A stretch of DNA of 64,000 bases, taken from Puniceicoccaceae bacterium. Its GTDB lineage: Bacteria > Verrucomicrobiota > Verrucomicrobiia > Opitutales > Coraliomargaritaceae. The position numbers were made by a program, and so were the translations under genes. Below, one piece after another: positions 35,250-45,993 of this stretch; position 1 is the first letter of the stretch, and every line of letters begins with the position of its first letter. The notes under the pieces are model-generated. The model was given only the letters and a program-made list of their open reading frames with translations. It did not search any database and was not told the origin of the DNA. Location: assembly GCA_018402305.1 (NCBI GenBank), contig JAGYJE010000002.1, positions 1 to 64,000 of the forward strand. Direction: 5' to 3'.

Positions 35250-36236
35250 TCAGGAAAAGTTGGGCTGGTAGGCGTCGTGCAACCGAATCAGGCCGACACA
35301 CCGCCCTGCCTCACGGGACACTACCGGCAAAACGGATATCTGTGATGGCCGGTCTTCCATTATGCGGACTGCTTCACCGAGAGTCATTTCCGGTCGCGCA
35401 GCAATGGGCTTGGGGGTCATGCAAGCGCCCACTTGTTTATCTAAAATATCCGCCTCGGTGGATAGTATGCGGCGAATGTCCCCATCGGTGATGATCCCCT
35501 CCAGTGAGCCCACTGAAGAAAGTACACAGGCGGCGCCCAGCGGCGCACGCGTCATTGCAATCACCACATCCCGCAAGGTGGCATCCCGGGTGACACAGGC
35601 CACCGAACCGATCGGATGCATCACCTCCTGAACCGTCATAAGTAGATTGCGCCCAAGTTGACCACCCGGATGAAAGGAGGCGAACTCCTCTGCCGTGAAG
35701 TTGCGCGCCTTGGCCAATGCCGCTGCCAGCGCGTCCCCAATGGCCAGGCTGACTGTCGAACTTGAAGTTGGCATGAGGTTCAATGGGTCCGCTTCCTGCA
35801 CGACACTGGCGTCGATCACGATATCCGCCGCCTCGCCGATCGGTGAATCCGTCTTGCCGAGGACGGCGATGATGGGTGATTGAAAGCGCTTAAAAAAGGG
35901 TAAGAGACGCAGCACCTCGGCCGTGCTTCCGCTCTTGGAGAGCACTATCGTGGGGTCACCGGGTTGGTAGACGCCGAGATCACCGTGAATCGCCTCGGCC
36001 GCATGCAGAAAAACCGCTGGGGTACCGCTGCTGGAAAAAGTAGCCGCCAGTTTCGCCCCAATATGCCCCGACTTCCCGATCCCGCACACCACAACCTTGG
36101 AGGGTGCCGCCAATATCGTATCCACAGCAGCCGCAAAGGAGGTCCCCAAACGACCAGCCGCCATTTCAATAGCCGCGGCCTCGGTACGCATGACGTCTCT
36201 TCCAGTGGCGATACTCTTTGAATCAATGCTGTTCAT
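35250..36236 (-). CDS. kdsD: KpsF/GutQ-family arabinose-5-phosphate isomerase
   Basis: A 328-residue KdsD. A SIS sugar-isomerase domain fills residues ~30-190 (VVCGIGKSGHIGAKLAATFSSSGTPA, FLHAAEAIHGDLG, IVLSKSGSTAEVL, TSSSTVSLAIGDALA), followed by a pair of CBS domains (~200-328). It makes D-arabinose 5-phosphate for the Kdo of lipopolysaccharide. The ATG at 36236 matches the family start; the longer frame reads through a 15-bp tandem duplication (36271-36300) and gives a repeated MFLKQLFLKQ, so it is rejected. The gene is convergent with aroQ. Confidence 0.95.
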   Translation of the reverse strand: MNSIDSKSIATGRDVMRTEAAAIEMAAGRLGTSFAAAVDTILAAPSKVVVCGIGKSGHIGAKLAATFSSSGTPAVFLHAAEAIHGDLGVYQPGDPTIVLSKSGSTAEVLRLLPFFKRFQSPIIAVLGKTDSPIGEAADIVIDASVVQEADPLNLMPTSSSTVSLAIGDALAAALAKARNFTAEEFASFHPGGQLGRNLLMTVQEVMHPIGSVACVTRDATLRDVVIAMTRAPLGAACVLSSVGSLEGIITDGDIRRILSTEADILDKQVGACMTPKPIAARPEMTLGEAVRIMEDRPSQISVLPVVSREAGRCVGLIRLHDAYQPNFS

Positions 36237-36270
36237 GTGTTGGATATTGATACGCTCTTTGTTTCGGAGC

Positions 36271-36300
36271 AACTGCTTTAAAAACAACTGCTTTAAAAAC
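36271..36300. repeat. 15-bp perfect tandem duplication
   Basis: AACTGCTTTAAAAAC is repeated exactly at 36271-36285 and 36286-36300, between the terminator of the small lipoprotein gene and the kdsD start. No function is apparent. Confidence 0.9.
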
Positions 36301-36329
36301 AAAAGCCGCCCCCATAAAGGAGCGGCTGA
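36296..36329 (-). terminator. Rho-independent terminator of the small lipoprotein gene
   Basis: On the minus strand, AGCCGCTCC and GGGGCGGCT form a 9-bp stem with one G-T pair and a short loop, followed by TTTTGTTTTT. It is about 135 bp downstream of the stop of the small lipoprotein gene at 36463 and just upstream of kdsD on the same strand, so kdsD should have its own promoter in the remaining 60 bp. Confidence 0.75.
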
Positions 36330-36424
36330 AAATCAGGGTTTTGGATGGGTCCATCTGGCCACTCGCTTAGTAGCTGGGCAGCCAGCAGCTTGGAAGCTTC
36401 GTCAGCTTGGTCGCTGGGTCGGAC

Positions 36425-36458
36425 GAACCCTCCCCAGAGAAGAACCCTCCCCAGAGAA
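36425..36458. repeat. 17-bp perfect tandem duplication
   Basis: GAACCCTCCCCAGAGAA occurs twice in direct succession (36425-36441 and 36442-36458), 5 bp before the stop codon of the small lipoprotein gene (minus strand). A third partial copy, GAACCT, follows. It lies in the 3' untranslated region. Confidence 0.9.
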
Positions 36459-36462
36459 GAAC

Positions 36463-36717
36463 CTAGTAGTCCTTCAGCGTAACCAAACCCCAAAGGAAGG
36501 TTGCTTTGTTGCCCTGGAAATTTTTGCGGGTATAGAGCTCGTCCGTGCTCACAGCAAATGTGCTTGGACCCACGGCTTGGTAGCTTTCTTTCTCAAGCTT
36601 TACAATGCCCAGCACGCTGGCCTCTTTAGGGCCCATTTGAGCGGTGCCACCGTCACAACCTGAAAAAACCAGGCCGCAAATTGAAAGAGAGAGTAAAAGT
36701 AGAATTTTTCTAGTCAT
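36463..36717 (-). CDS. small lipoprotein of unknown function
   Basis: An 84-residue lipoprotein: signal sequence KILLLLSLSICGLVFSGC with the lipid-modified Cys at residue 21. The mature part has about 63 residues (VLGIVKLEKESYQAVGPSTF, ending FLWGLVTLKDY). I do not recognise the family. The longer frame from 36777 adds 20 unlikely residues. It is 84 bp downstream of yebC on the same strand and has its own terminator at 36296-36329. Confidence 0.75.
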   Translation of the reverse strand: MTRKILLLLSLSICGLVFSGCDGGTAQMGPKEASVLGIVKLEKESYQAVGPSTFAVSTDELYTRKNFQGNKATFLWGLVTLKDY

Positions 36718-36801
36718 ATTTAATTTGGGGTTTGTTGGATCAGACTGGAACCATGCGGTTAGCGGCCTCGAAAGCAAGCGGTTTCTGCGTGATTTTTGAT
36801 T

Positions 36802-37554
36802 TTATACATCGTCATCGTCCAACAAATCGTCGGCGATTTCCATGTTATGGTGGACTGCCTTCACATCTTCGAGATCATCCAGTTTCTCGACAAGATGCAG
36901 CACCTTGCGGGCGATCTCCTTGTCCTCGACCGGCACGAGAATATTCGGCAAATAGGCGAGCTCGGAAGACTCTGTTTCGATCGCCTTGTCACTCAAGGCC
37001 TGGCACAGCGTATCGTATTCCGACAAAGGACAGGTCACCTCAAAGTGGGTCTCCTCGTTTTTAATGTCTTCAGCACCCGCCTCCAGGGCGATGTCCATGA
37101 GGGCCTCCTCCTCAATCTTGGTCGAATCGATGATCACCTGCCCCTTACGGTCAAACTGAAAAGCCACCGCGCCAACCCCGGCGAGGTTACCCCCGTTTTT
37201 GCTCATTGTGCTCCGCACTTCGGAGGCGGAGCGGTTTTTATTATCGGTCGTGATTTCTACAATGATACCAACGCCACCGGCGCCATAGCCCTCGTAGAGC
37301 AACTCCTCATAAGTGACCCCCGGCAGCTCACCGGTGCCTTTTTTGATGGCCCGGTCGATATTGTCGGCCGGCATGTTATTGGTCTTCGCCTTGGCGATCA
37401 CCGTGCGCAGGCGCGGGTTGAACTCGGGATCCCCCCCACCGTCGCGCGCAGCGAGCGTAATGTCCTTACTCAGAACGGAGAAAATTTTACCGCGCTTCGC
37501 GTCGGCCGCGCCCTTGGCGCGTTTGATGGTGGCCCACTTACTATGTCCGGACAT
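36802..37554 (-). CDS. yebC: YebC/PmpR family protein
   Basis: A 250-residue YebC-family protein. Family hallmarks: MSGHSKWATIKRAKGAADAK at the N-terminus, GGDPEFNPRLRTVIAKAKTNNMPADNIDRAIKKG, YEGYGAGGVGIIVE, TDNKNRSASEVRSTMSKNGG and GAVAFQFDRKG. It has been described both as a transcription regulator and, more recently, as a ribosome-associated factor that helps translate polyproline stretches. The C-terminus is unusually acidic (DDLLDDDDV). Confidence 0.97.
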   Translation of the reverse strand: MSGHSKWATIKRAKGAADAKRGKIFSVLSKDITLAARDGGGDPEFNPRLRTVIAKAKTNNMPADNIDRAIKKGTGELPGVTYEELLYEGYGAGGVGIIVEITTDNKNRSASEVRSTMSKNGGNLAGVGAVAFQFDRKGQVIIDSTKIEEEALMDIALEAGAEDIKNEETHFEVTCPLSEYDTLCQALSDKAIETESSELAYLPNILVPVEDKEIARKVLHLVEKLDDLEDVKAVHHNMEIADDLLDDDDV

Positions 37555-37740
37555 GATTGCTGTGTTCTAAAATGAGAGGTTTTAAGGACGATCGACGCCC
37601 GGATGCCTACTGAGCCATGAAGCCCACTCCGCACCGCAGGGGTCTGGGAAAAGGTGAAAGAATTAGTCCGATCCGTCCCACCTTCAAGTCTCAATTTGGG
37701 CCGGATCTCCAGAGCACTCACCCGCGTGGGTGTGCGAAAT

Positions 37741-39351
37741 TCACTTTAAGAAAGCTCGCTTGGCGCAACTGTTGCCAAAATCCGCTGATTTTTCAGGATA
37801 ATCCAGAATGTAATGCAGGCCGCGACTCTCCTGCCGCTGCAGCGCGCAGTCGATGACTGTGGCGGCGACCAGTATCATGTTGCGCAACTCGAGCAGGCTT
37901 TCGTCGACTTTGAAATTCCAATAATACTCGTTGATTTCACGCTCCAGGGTTTGGATGCGGGTGCGGGCGCGTTCGAGGCGTTTCTTCGTCCGCACGATGC
38001 CCACGTAGTCCCACATCGTCCGCTTAACTTCATCCCAGTTGTGCAGGAGCACCACCCGCTCGTCCGAATCGCGGAAATCACCGTCCTTCCAGACCGGAAG
38101 GTCCACCTCCCTGGAGTGAACGGAATCGAGGTAGCGAACGACAGCCTTGGCCCCACGGTTCGCCATGACGACTGCCTCCAGGAGCGAGTTACTGGCCAGC
38201 CGATTCGCGCCATGCAGACCCGTGCAGGCCACCTCCCCGCACGCGTAGAGCCCGGGCAGTGAGGTTTCGCTGTTCAGGTTGGTCTTCACGCCACCACAGA
38301 GGTAGTGTGCTGCGGGCACGACCGGTATCATCTCCGTATCCGGCGAGATGCCGCGCGACTGACAGTAGGCATAAATGTTGGGAAATCGGTCCTGCAGCAC
38401 TTCAAGCTCAATCCCGCGGGTGTCGAGCCATACGTGCCGCGCCCCGGACAGCTTCATCTCCGAATCAATCGCACGCGCTACGATATCGCGCAGCGCAAGA
38501 TCCTTCCGCGCGTCATAGCGGCCCATAAAGGCTTCGCCCTTCATATTGCGAAGGATGGCGCCCTCCCCACGCACTGCTTCACTGATAAGGAAGCGATCCG
38601 AATCCTTGGTGTAGAATGCGGTGGGGTGAAACTGGACAAACTCCATATTTTGCACCTCCACCCCGGCACGATGGGCCATGGCGATGCCGTCGCCCGTTGC
38701 GATGTAGGGGTTTGTCGTGTATTGGTAAATTTGCCCGATACCGCCGGTTGCCAGGAGGACGGCCCCCGCCCCAAAGGTTTCCACCCGGTCCTCCTGTGTG
38801 TTCAAAGCAAAGAGCCCGAGCACCCGGTTCGACCCGAGTTCGTCGGCATCGCATCCGGGCACTTTGAGCGGTGTGATGAGGTCCATCGCAAAGAAATGCT
38901 CCAGCGTCTCAATAGTCTCCGATTTTTCGATGGCATGCAGGAGCGCCTCTTCGATCGCCTTACCCGTCACGTCGCGCACGTGGAGGATGCGTCGCTTTGA
39001 GTGTCCGCCTTCTTTACCAAGCGAAACCCGGCCATCGCCGAGCTGGGAGAAGTCGACGCCGCGCTGCACCAGCTCCTCAATGCTGGCAGGCCCATCCCGG
39101 AGGATTTCACGAACCGCCGCCTCATCACAAAGCCCGTCTCCCGCATCCAGAGTATCGGCCACGTGCATCTCGACATCGTCGGTCTGTGAGGTGACAGCCG
39201 CGATACCGCCTTGGGCGTAGTTCGTATTCGACTCAGCCGAATTCTTTTTGGTGATAATCCCGACCTTGCGGCCGGCCTCTGCTACTTTTAGAGCGAAGCT
39301 AAGTCCGGCGATGCCGCTGCCCACCACGATGACGTCATAATATCGGGCCAT
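37741..39351 (-). CDS. nadB: L-aspartate oxidase
   Basis: A 536-residue FAD enzyme of the NadB/SdhA family. The FAD-binding motif VVGSGIAGLSFALKVAEAG begins at residue 10, followed by SNTNYAQGGIAAV, GGHSKRRILHVRDVTGKAIE, ATGGIGQIYQYTTNP, EFVQFHPTAFY and HGANRLASNSLLEAVV, all NadB features. It oxidises aspartate to iminoaspartate for NAD synthesis. panC ends 2 bp upstream, so panC-nadB is an operon of coenzyme genes. nadA and nadC are not in the window. Confidence 0.96.
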   Translation of the reverse strand: MARYYDVIVVGSGIAGLSFALKVAEAGRKVGIITKKNSAESNTNYAQGGIAAVTSQTDDVEMHVADTLDAGDGLCDEAAVREILRDGPASIEELVQRGVDFSQLGDGRVSLGKEGGHSKRRILHVRDVTGKAIEEALLHAIEKSETIETLEHFFAMDLITPLKVPGCDADELGSNRVLGLFALNTQEDRVETFGAGAVLLATGGIGQIYQYTTNPYIATGDGIAMAHRAGVEVQNMEFVQFHPTAFYTKDSDRFLISEAVRGEGAILRNMKGEAFMGRYDARKDLALRDIVARAIDSEMKLSGARHVWLDTRGIELEVLQDRFPNIYAYCQSRGISPDTEMIPVVPAAHYLCGGVKTNLNSETSLPGLYACGEVACTGLHGANRLASNSLLEAVVMANRGAKAVVRYLDSVHSREVDLPVWKDGDFRDSDERVVLLHNWDEVKRTMWDYVGIVRTKKRLERARTRIQTLEREINEYYWNFKVDESLLELRNMILVAATVIDCALQRQESRGLHYILDYPEKSADFGNSCAKRAFLK

Positions 39352-39353
39352 GC

Positions 39354-40196
39354 CTATAATTCCACATTATCGATTAATCGGGTCTGGTCGGCCCATGCAG
39401 CGACACAGAGCAACTGACGCCCCGGTTCAACGGTCCGCGCCAGTTCCATGCTATCGCGATCCACCACACTCACGTAAATCACACGAATGCGCCGGTGCAG
39501 CGACAAGTGATGCGTCACCTCCGCGACAATCCGGTCCACGCTGCGCGTTCCCGAATCAACCATGTCCTTGGCGATTTTGAGCGCCTGGGAGATGCTAACT
39601 GCTTCCACACGCTGCGAGTCGCTCAAATAAACATTGCGTGAACTGGTCGCCATACCATCCGCATCCCGAAGCGTTGGGCCGATCACGATCTCGGTGGGCA
39701 CATTGAGATCCGCGACCATTTTTTTGACCACGGCACACTGCTGCGCATCCTTTCGACCAAAGACCGCGACGTCCGGTCGCGTCAAATTAAACAACTTCAA
39801 ACAGACGGTGGTCACCCCCCGGAAATGGTAGGGCCGCGAGACCCCGCAAAGCCCCGCGCTCAATTGCTCTTCCTTGACGTAGGTTGAGTAGCCCTGGGGA
39901 AACATCTCGTCGACCGTCGGATTGAAAACGATATCGACGCCCCGCTCCCGGCATTTTTCCAGGTCATTCTCCAATTCGCGCGGATATTTATCGTAATCTT
40001 CGCTGGGACCGAATTGGGTGGGGTTGACAAAAATCGAAACGATGACTTTGTCGCCCTTTTCCTTGGCAATATCAATCAACGAGAGGTGCCCCTCGTGCAG
40101 ACAGCCCATTGTGGGCACGAGCGCGATAAGGCGACCGCTGGAGCGCAGGCTGATCGCGTGAGATTGCATTTCATTTGCCGAGTGTATTATTTGCAT
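39354..40196 (-). CDS. panC: pantothenate synthetase
   Basis: A 280-residue PanC. Motifs: LVPTMGCLHEGHLSLI (ATP-binding HIGH-like), VNPTQFGPSEDYDKYPR, FRGVTTVCLKLFNLTRPD, FGRKDAQQ and DGMATSSRNVYLS (KMSKS-like region). It condenses pantoate and beta-alanine. The ATG at 40196 fits; a GTG at 40214 would add six residues. It is divergent from dapL across 90 bp and forms an operon with nadB. Confidence 0.96.
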   Translation of the reverse strand: MQIIHSANEMQSHAISLRSSGRLIALVPTMGCLHEGHLSLIDIAKEKGDKVIVSIFVNPTQFGPSEDYDKYPRELENDLEKCRERGVDIVFNPTVDEMFPQGYSTYVKEEQLSAGLCGVSRPYHFRGVTTVCLKLFNLTRPDVAVFGRKDAQQCAVVKKMVADLNVPTEIVIGPTLRDADGMATSSRNVYLSDSQRVEAVSISQALKIAKDMVDSGTRSVDRIVAEVTHHLSLHRRIRVIYVSVVDRDSMELARTVEPGRQLLCVAAWADQTRLIDNVEL

Positions 40197-40286
40197 AAGC
40201 TTTGACTGCGACACTTACTAGACTCTCTCCACTTTAACAATCACAAACCAATCGCAACCCAAACGAAACAAGATAGACACATAAAA

Positions 40287-41531
<1,245 letters not shown>

Positions 41532-41976
41532 GTTTCGGAGGCCGGCGGGCCCCACACCTCTGCTGCCGCCACAGAGGTGCTGAAGGCACAATCGGACCAA
41601 AGCCCGGGGTTTCAACCCCGGGGGAATGGAAAAAAAAACGCCGCGTCCTGAAGGGACGCCGCTCTGCCGGGCCAATGAGCCGCAACGGCGTCCCTTCAGG
41701 ACGCTGAACGCTGGAGTCTCGGGTCCACGGGTTAAAACCCGTGGCTTTGAAACCCTGCCCCTTCAGGGCAAACAGCCCAACCCGCGCAAAATCAGACCAA
41801 GAACAGACCTGTGCGGAGCGAAACCCGTTTACGCCCCCAGACCTCTGCGCCCTCCACCCATCCACGCCGCTGCCGCCACAGGCGTGCTGAAGGCACAACC
41901 GGACCAAAGCCCGGGGTTTCAACCCCGGGAGTATGAAAGAAAAACGCCGCGTCCTGAAGGGACGCCGGAGCTTCCG
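41532..41976. repeat. palindromic repeat cluster between dapL and clpB
   Basis: Two ~100-bp direct repeats occur at 41562-41661 and 41869-41967, about 88-90% alike by eye. Each carries CCCGGGGTTTCAACCCCGGG (9-bp arms, at 41603-41622 and 41910-41929) and GCGTCCTGAAGGGACGC (6-bp arms, at 41643-41659 and 41949-41965). An inverted copy of the latter is at 41687-41703, and a further palindrome (CCACGGGTT / AACCCGTGG) at 41724-41743. The frames across it look like noise. This is a REP-like cluster; no transposase is close. Confidence 0.85.
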
Positions 41977-44595
41977 TCATTCGTTCTCTGCGACTGAAGC
42001 GAAGGTTTCCATCGTCAACGCATCGTCCACGATTTTAAAGCGGACGGTGCTTTGCTCCATCACTTCGCCGCTAAGCAGCGCGCGGGCGAGTTTTGTTTCG
42101 ACCTGCTTCTGGAGGAAGCGTTTCAGTGGGCGCGCACCGTAGACCGGATCGTAGCCTTTTTCGCCAATCCATTTACGGGCGGCCTCGTCGAACTCGATGG
42201 TGATGCGCCGGTCCTCCAGGCGTCGGTTCAAGTCGGCCAGCAGCAGATCGACGATCCGGGTAATCTCCTCGAGGGTCAGCGGTTTAAAGAGCACTGTGTC
42301 ATCAATCCGGTTTAGAAACTCAGGACGGAAACCCTGGCGCAGTTCGGCGAGCACCGATTCACGCACCGACTCCGGTATCTCCGATCCAGTGACGCCCTCG
42401 GTTAGGTAACGGCTGCCCACATTCGAGGTCATGATGATGACGGTGTTTTTGAAATCCACCGTATGCCCCTGCGCATCGGTAATGCGGCCATCATCCATGA
42501 CCTGCAGCAATACGTTGAACACGTCGGGGTGCGCCTTCTCGATTTCATCAAAAAGCACCACACTGTAGGGCTTACGCCGCACCGCTTCGGTTAGTTGCCC
42601 ACCCTCATCGTAGCCGACATAGCCGGGAGGGGCACCGATCAGCCGGGCCACGGCGTGCTTCTCCATGTATTCAGACATGTCGATCCGGACGATATTATCT
42701 TCTGTATCAAAAAGCGTCTGCGCCAGCGTGCGGGCCAGTTCCGTCTTACCCACACCAGTTGGGCCGAGAAAGAGGAAGCTGCCGATCGGCCGCCGGGGAT
42801 CTTTAATCCCAGCGCGGGCCCGCAAGATCGCCTCGGAAACCAAAACCACCGCTTCATCCTGACCGACTACGCGCTCGTGTAGAACGTCCTCAAGCCGGAG
42901 CAGTTTCTCTTTTTCCCCTTCAACGAGTCGGGTCACCGGCACACCCGTCCACTTGGAAACGATCTCGGCAATCTCCTCCTGAGAAACCTCTTCTTTGAGC
43001 AGCGCTCCCTCCTTGGCGTCAACTGCTTCGAGTTCGCGCAGGCGGGCCTCCAGTTCGGGCATCTTCCCATGCCGTAGTTGAGCGACCGTATTCAGGTCAT
43101 AGTTCCGCTCCGCCTTTTCCATTTCAATTCGGGTCGCATCGATGGCCTCGCGCACCTCGCGAATTTGGTCAATCGCCCCCTTCTCGCCCTCCCACTGCGA
43201 GCGCAGGGCGGATTCTTTTTCGCGGATGTCCGCAAGCTCCCGCGAGAGCGCTTTGAGCCGTTCCTTGGAAGCGTCGTCTTTCTCATTTTTCAGAGCCGCT
43301 TCTTCGATTTCGAGTTGCAACGCACGCCGCGTCAACTCGTCGAGCTCCTGCGGCATCGAGTCCATTTCTGTGCGAATCATCGCGCAGGCCTCATCGACCA
43401 GATCGATTGCCTTGTCGGGGAGGAAGCGCTCGCTGATGTAGCGGTGCGAAAGGACTGCGGATTGCACCAGCGCGTTATCCTGGATGCGCACCCCATGGTG
43501 TAGTTCAAAGCGCTCACGCAGACCACGCAGGATCGAGATCGTGTCCTCTACGTTGGGCTGGTCGACCTGCACGGTCTGGAAGCGTCGCTCCAGCGCGGCG
43601 TCTTTTTCGATGTGCTTGCGATATTCGTCGAGCGTGGTGGCCCCCACACAGTGGAGCTCGCCCCGGGCCAGCATTGGCTTGAGCATGTTGCCCGCATCCA
43701 TGGCACCCTCACTCTTCCCAGCCCCTACGATGGTATGGAGTTCGTCAATGAAAAGCAGGATGCGGCCCTCGCTGTTTTTCACCTCTGCAAGCACGCCTTT
43801 GAGCCGCTCCTCAAACTCGCCACGGTATTTGGCGCCCGCCACGAGAGAGCCCATGTCCAGCGCAAAAATCGTTTTATCCTTTAGCCCCTCGGGCACATCA
43901 CCCCGCACGATGCGTTGAGCCAGCCCCTCGACGATGGCCGTCTTGCCGACGCCGGGTTCTCCGGTCAGGACGGGATTATTTTTTGTCTTGCGGGAAAGGA
44001 TACGAATAACCCGCCGAATCTCCGAATCACGACCGATCACGGGGTCCATCTTGCCCTTTCGCGCCAACTCGACGAGGTCGATGCCATACTTCTCCAGCGC
44101 CTCAAAGGTGCTTTCCGGGTTACGGGAGGTCACCTTTTGCCCGGCCCAGGCCGACTCGATAGCTTGGGTCACTTTCTTCGAATCGATTTCAAATTGATCG
44201 AAAAACCGGCCCAATTTACCGGATGGATCCGCTTCCAGAAGACCGAGCAGAAGGTGCTCGGTGCTGACAAAGTCATCGCCCATCCGCGTCTTCGCCTTGT
44301 CCGCCTCCGTGAGCGCCTTTTGCAGCGCGGTAGAGATATAGATCTGGCTGGCATTCACGCTGCCACTCGCCTTCGGCAAGGCCTCCACCTCGCGCTGCGC
44401 AGCCAATTCCACCGCCGATGCCGTGACCTGCATCCGCTCCAAGAGCCCCGGCACAATGCCACCCTGTTGCCGTACCAGCGCCAGCAGCAAGTGCCAGACA
44501 CCAATCTCCTGTTGCCCGCCTTGACGCGCAAGGTTCTGTGCTTCTTGAACGGCCTGTGCCGATTTTTCTGTGGATGTATTTAAGTCGATATTCAT
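41977..44595 (-). CDS. clpB: chaperone ClpB (Hsp100 disaggregase)
   Basis: An 872-residue ClpB. The N-domain covers ~1-145; NBD1 has Walker [16 protein letters not shown] and Walker [16 protein letters not shown]; a middle coiled-coil lies at ~410-520; NBD2 has Walker [40 protein letters not shown] and [15 protein letters not shown]. It works with DnaK to dissolve protein aggregates. The ATG at 44595 matches the conserved start; the frame extends upstream without support. I found no CIRCE element upstream. The 3' end abuts the palindromic repeat cluster. Confidence 0.97.
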   Translation of the reverse strand: MNIDLNTSTEKSAQAVQEAQNLARQGGQQEIGVWHLLLALVRQQGGIVPGLLERMQVTASAVELAAQREVEALPKASGSVNASQIYISTALQKALTEADKAKTRMGDDFVSTEHLLLGLLEADPSGKLGRFFDQFEIDSKKVTQAIESAWAGQKVTSRNPESTFEALEKYGIDLVELARKGKMDPVIGRDSEIRRVIRILSRKTKNNPVLTGEPGVGKTAIVEGLAQRIVRGDVPEGLKDKTIFALDMGSLVAGAKYRGEFEERLKGVLAEVKNSEGRILLFIDELHTIVGAGKSEGAMDAGNMLKPMLARGELHCVGATTLDEYRKHIEKDAALERRFQTVQVDQPNVEDTISILRGLRERFELHHGVRIQDNALVQSAVLSHRYISERFLPDKAIDLVDEACAMIRTEMDSMPQELDELTRRALQLEIEEAALKNEKDDASKERLKALSRELADIREKESALRSQWEGEKGAIDQIREVREAIDATRIEMEKAERNYDLNTVAQLRHGKMPELEARLRELEAVDAKEGALLKEEVSQEEIAEIVSKWTGVPVTRLVEGEKEKLLRLEDVLHERVVGQDEAVVLVSEAILRARAGIKDPRRPIGSFLFLGPTGVGKTELARTLAQTLFDTEDNIVRIDMSEYMEKHAVARLIGAPPGYVGYDEGGQLTEAVRRKPYSVVLFDEIEKAHPDVFNVLLQVMDDGRITDAQGHTVDFKNTVIIMTSNVGSRYLTEGVTGSEIPESVRESVLAELRQGFRPEFLNRIDDTVLFKPLTLEEITRIVDLLLADLNRRLEDRRITIEFDEAARKWIGEKGYDPVYGARPLKRFLQKQVETKLARALLSGEVMEQSTVRFKIVDDALTMETFASVAENE

Positions 44596-44820
44596 AATAC
44601 AGTCTTTGCATAAAGCATTCCAGCCCCAGCGCGTTATCAATTGCCCATTAGTTATTCATAAACATACAGTTATGAAGTCCCAGCAATCGCCCATCCACGT
44701 CCAACACGGGGCACATGAGACATTTTTTCCAATAAAGCGACATTTTGGCTCGAGGCCAATTGCCTTGTCTCTGGCTTCTACGCTCGACAAATTCAGCGGC
44801 GACGCTAATTCTCGGAAACC

Positions 44821-45210
44821 ATGAAAGGTTTGAATTTCCCCAGGATAAACCGCCAAGGATCCATCCTCGCCGCCGTCCTGGGGGCTGCTCAGCTTTTCGT
44901 CCATCCGGGCTTGGCCTTCCAACAAAGCAGTTACCTGCTGTTTGAGATGGTCGGCGGGGAAGCCGACGCCACAGCCGATAGCCGCCGCATCCCGATTGAT
45001 CAGACGGTCTTCGAAGACCCCGAGGTGCGCAAGTCAGATGCCGGGAAAAGATCCGACAGCCTATCGGCGAGTCCACTCGACTTCACCACGAACACATTCG
45101 GTAGTGACCAGTCGGATTTCGGGTCCGCTTTCAATGATCTAGAAAACGACACCGCCCAACTGAACGAGACTGAAAGCTTCGGTCGCAGCTTCTTCGACAT
45201 CGAACCGTAG
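44821..45210 (+). CDS. small secreted acidic protein of unknown function
   Basis: A 129-residue frame with a plausible signal peptide (GSILAAVLGAAQLFVHPGLA), then an acidic, Asp/Ser-rich mature region (TTNTFGSDQSDFGSAFNDLE). No family recognised and no membrane segment in the mature part. It starts with ATG 225 bp from divergent clpB and is convergent with nth, ending 10 bp before it. Coding status is moderately likely, from composition and signal peptide only. Confidence 0.5.
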   Translation: MKGLNFPRINRQGSILAAVLGAAQLFVHPGLAFQQSSYLLFEMVGGEADATADSRRIPIDQTVFEDPEVRKSDAGKRSDSLSASPLDFTTNTFGSDQSDFGSAFNDLENDTAQLNETESFGRSFFDIEP

Positions 45211-45220
45211 ACAGCCACCC

Positions 45221-45919
45221 CTACTTTTTCGTTTTTTTAGGACGCTTGCGTTCCGGATAGACCGTGCGGCAGATCTCGCAGGTCAAGCCCTGGCAACCAC
45301 GCGCCGTACAGTGCTCGCGCCCGTAAAAAATAATCTGCAAGTGCAGCGCATTCCACGATGATTCAGGGAAGAGGCGTTTCAGGTCACGCTCGGTCTGCAC
45401 CACGTTTTGACCACTTGTCAGGCCCCAGCGCTGGGCGAGTCGGTGAATATGCGTGTCCACCGGGAAGGCCGGCACTCCGAAAGCCTGCGCCATCACCACC
45501 GATGCCGTCTTATGCCCCACCGCCGGGAGGGCTTCGAGGGCCGCCATGTCCGCCGGCACCTCGCCGCCGTGCTTTTCCAGCAATATGCGGGAGAGCCCGG
45601 CGATTCCCTTGGCCTTCATCGGGGAAAGCCCGCAGGGCCGGATGATCGCGCGGATTTCCGCTTCAGTGAGTTTGACCATATCCACGGGCTTATCCGCGCG
45701 GGCAAAGAGCAGCGGTGTGATTTGGTTGACCCGCACATCCGTGCACTGCGCCGAGAGCAGGACGGCGATCAACAGCGTATAGGGATCTTTGTGGTCCAGG
45801 GGCACCGGTGGCTCCGGATAGAGCTGCTGCAAGCGGTTGAGGATGTAGGCGGCGCGTTCTTTTTTCGTCATGGCCGCATTCAGAATGGGTTTCCTGAACT
45901 GCGCGAGATCTTGAATCAT
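45221..45919 (-). CDS. nth: endonuclease III (DNA glycosylase/AP lyase)
   Basis: A 232-residue Nth. The helix-hairpin-helix is LEALPAVGHKTASVVM with catalytic Lys, and the catalytic Asp is in VDTHIHRLAQRWGL. The C-terminal cysteines read HCTARGCQGLTCEICRT: four cysteines as expected for a [4Fe-4S] cluster, but with spacing C-x4-C-x4-C-x2-C instead of the usual C-x6-C-x2-C-x5-C. An internal ATG at 45871 gives MTKKERAAY, also a plausible start. It removes oxidised pyrimidines in base-excision repair. It is divergent from holB. Confidence 0.92.
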   Translation of the reverse strand: MIQDLAQFRKPILNAAMTKKERAAYILNRLQQLYPEPPVPLDHKDPYTLLIAVLLSAQCTDVRVNQITPLLFARADKPVDMVKLTEAEIRAIIRPCGLSPMKAKGIAGLSRILLEKHGGEVPADMAALEALPAVGHKTASVVMAQAFGVPAFPVDTHIHRLAQRWGLTSGQNVVQTERDLKRLFPESSWNALHLQIIFYGREHCTARGCQGLTCEICRTVYPERKRPKKTKK

Positions 45920-45993
45920 TTTTTTTATTTAATGGCCCCGGCCATCTCACCTCAAGCCTTGCGAAGCCCCGGCGCATCCTTACAAAGAATTGA

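Noticed and set aside
41532..41976. CRISPR array
   Set aside because: Only two large direct repeats with internal palindromes; no regularly spaced short repeats and no cas genes.
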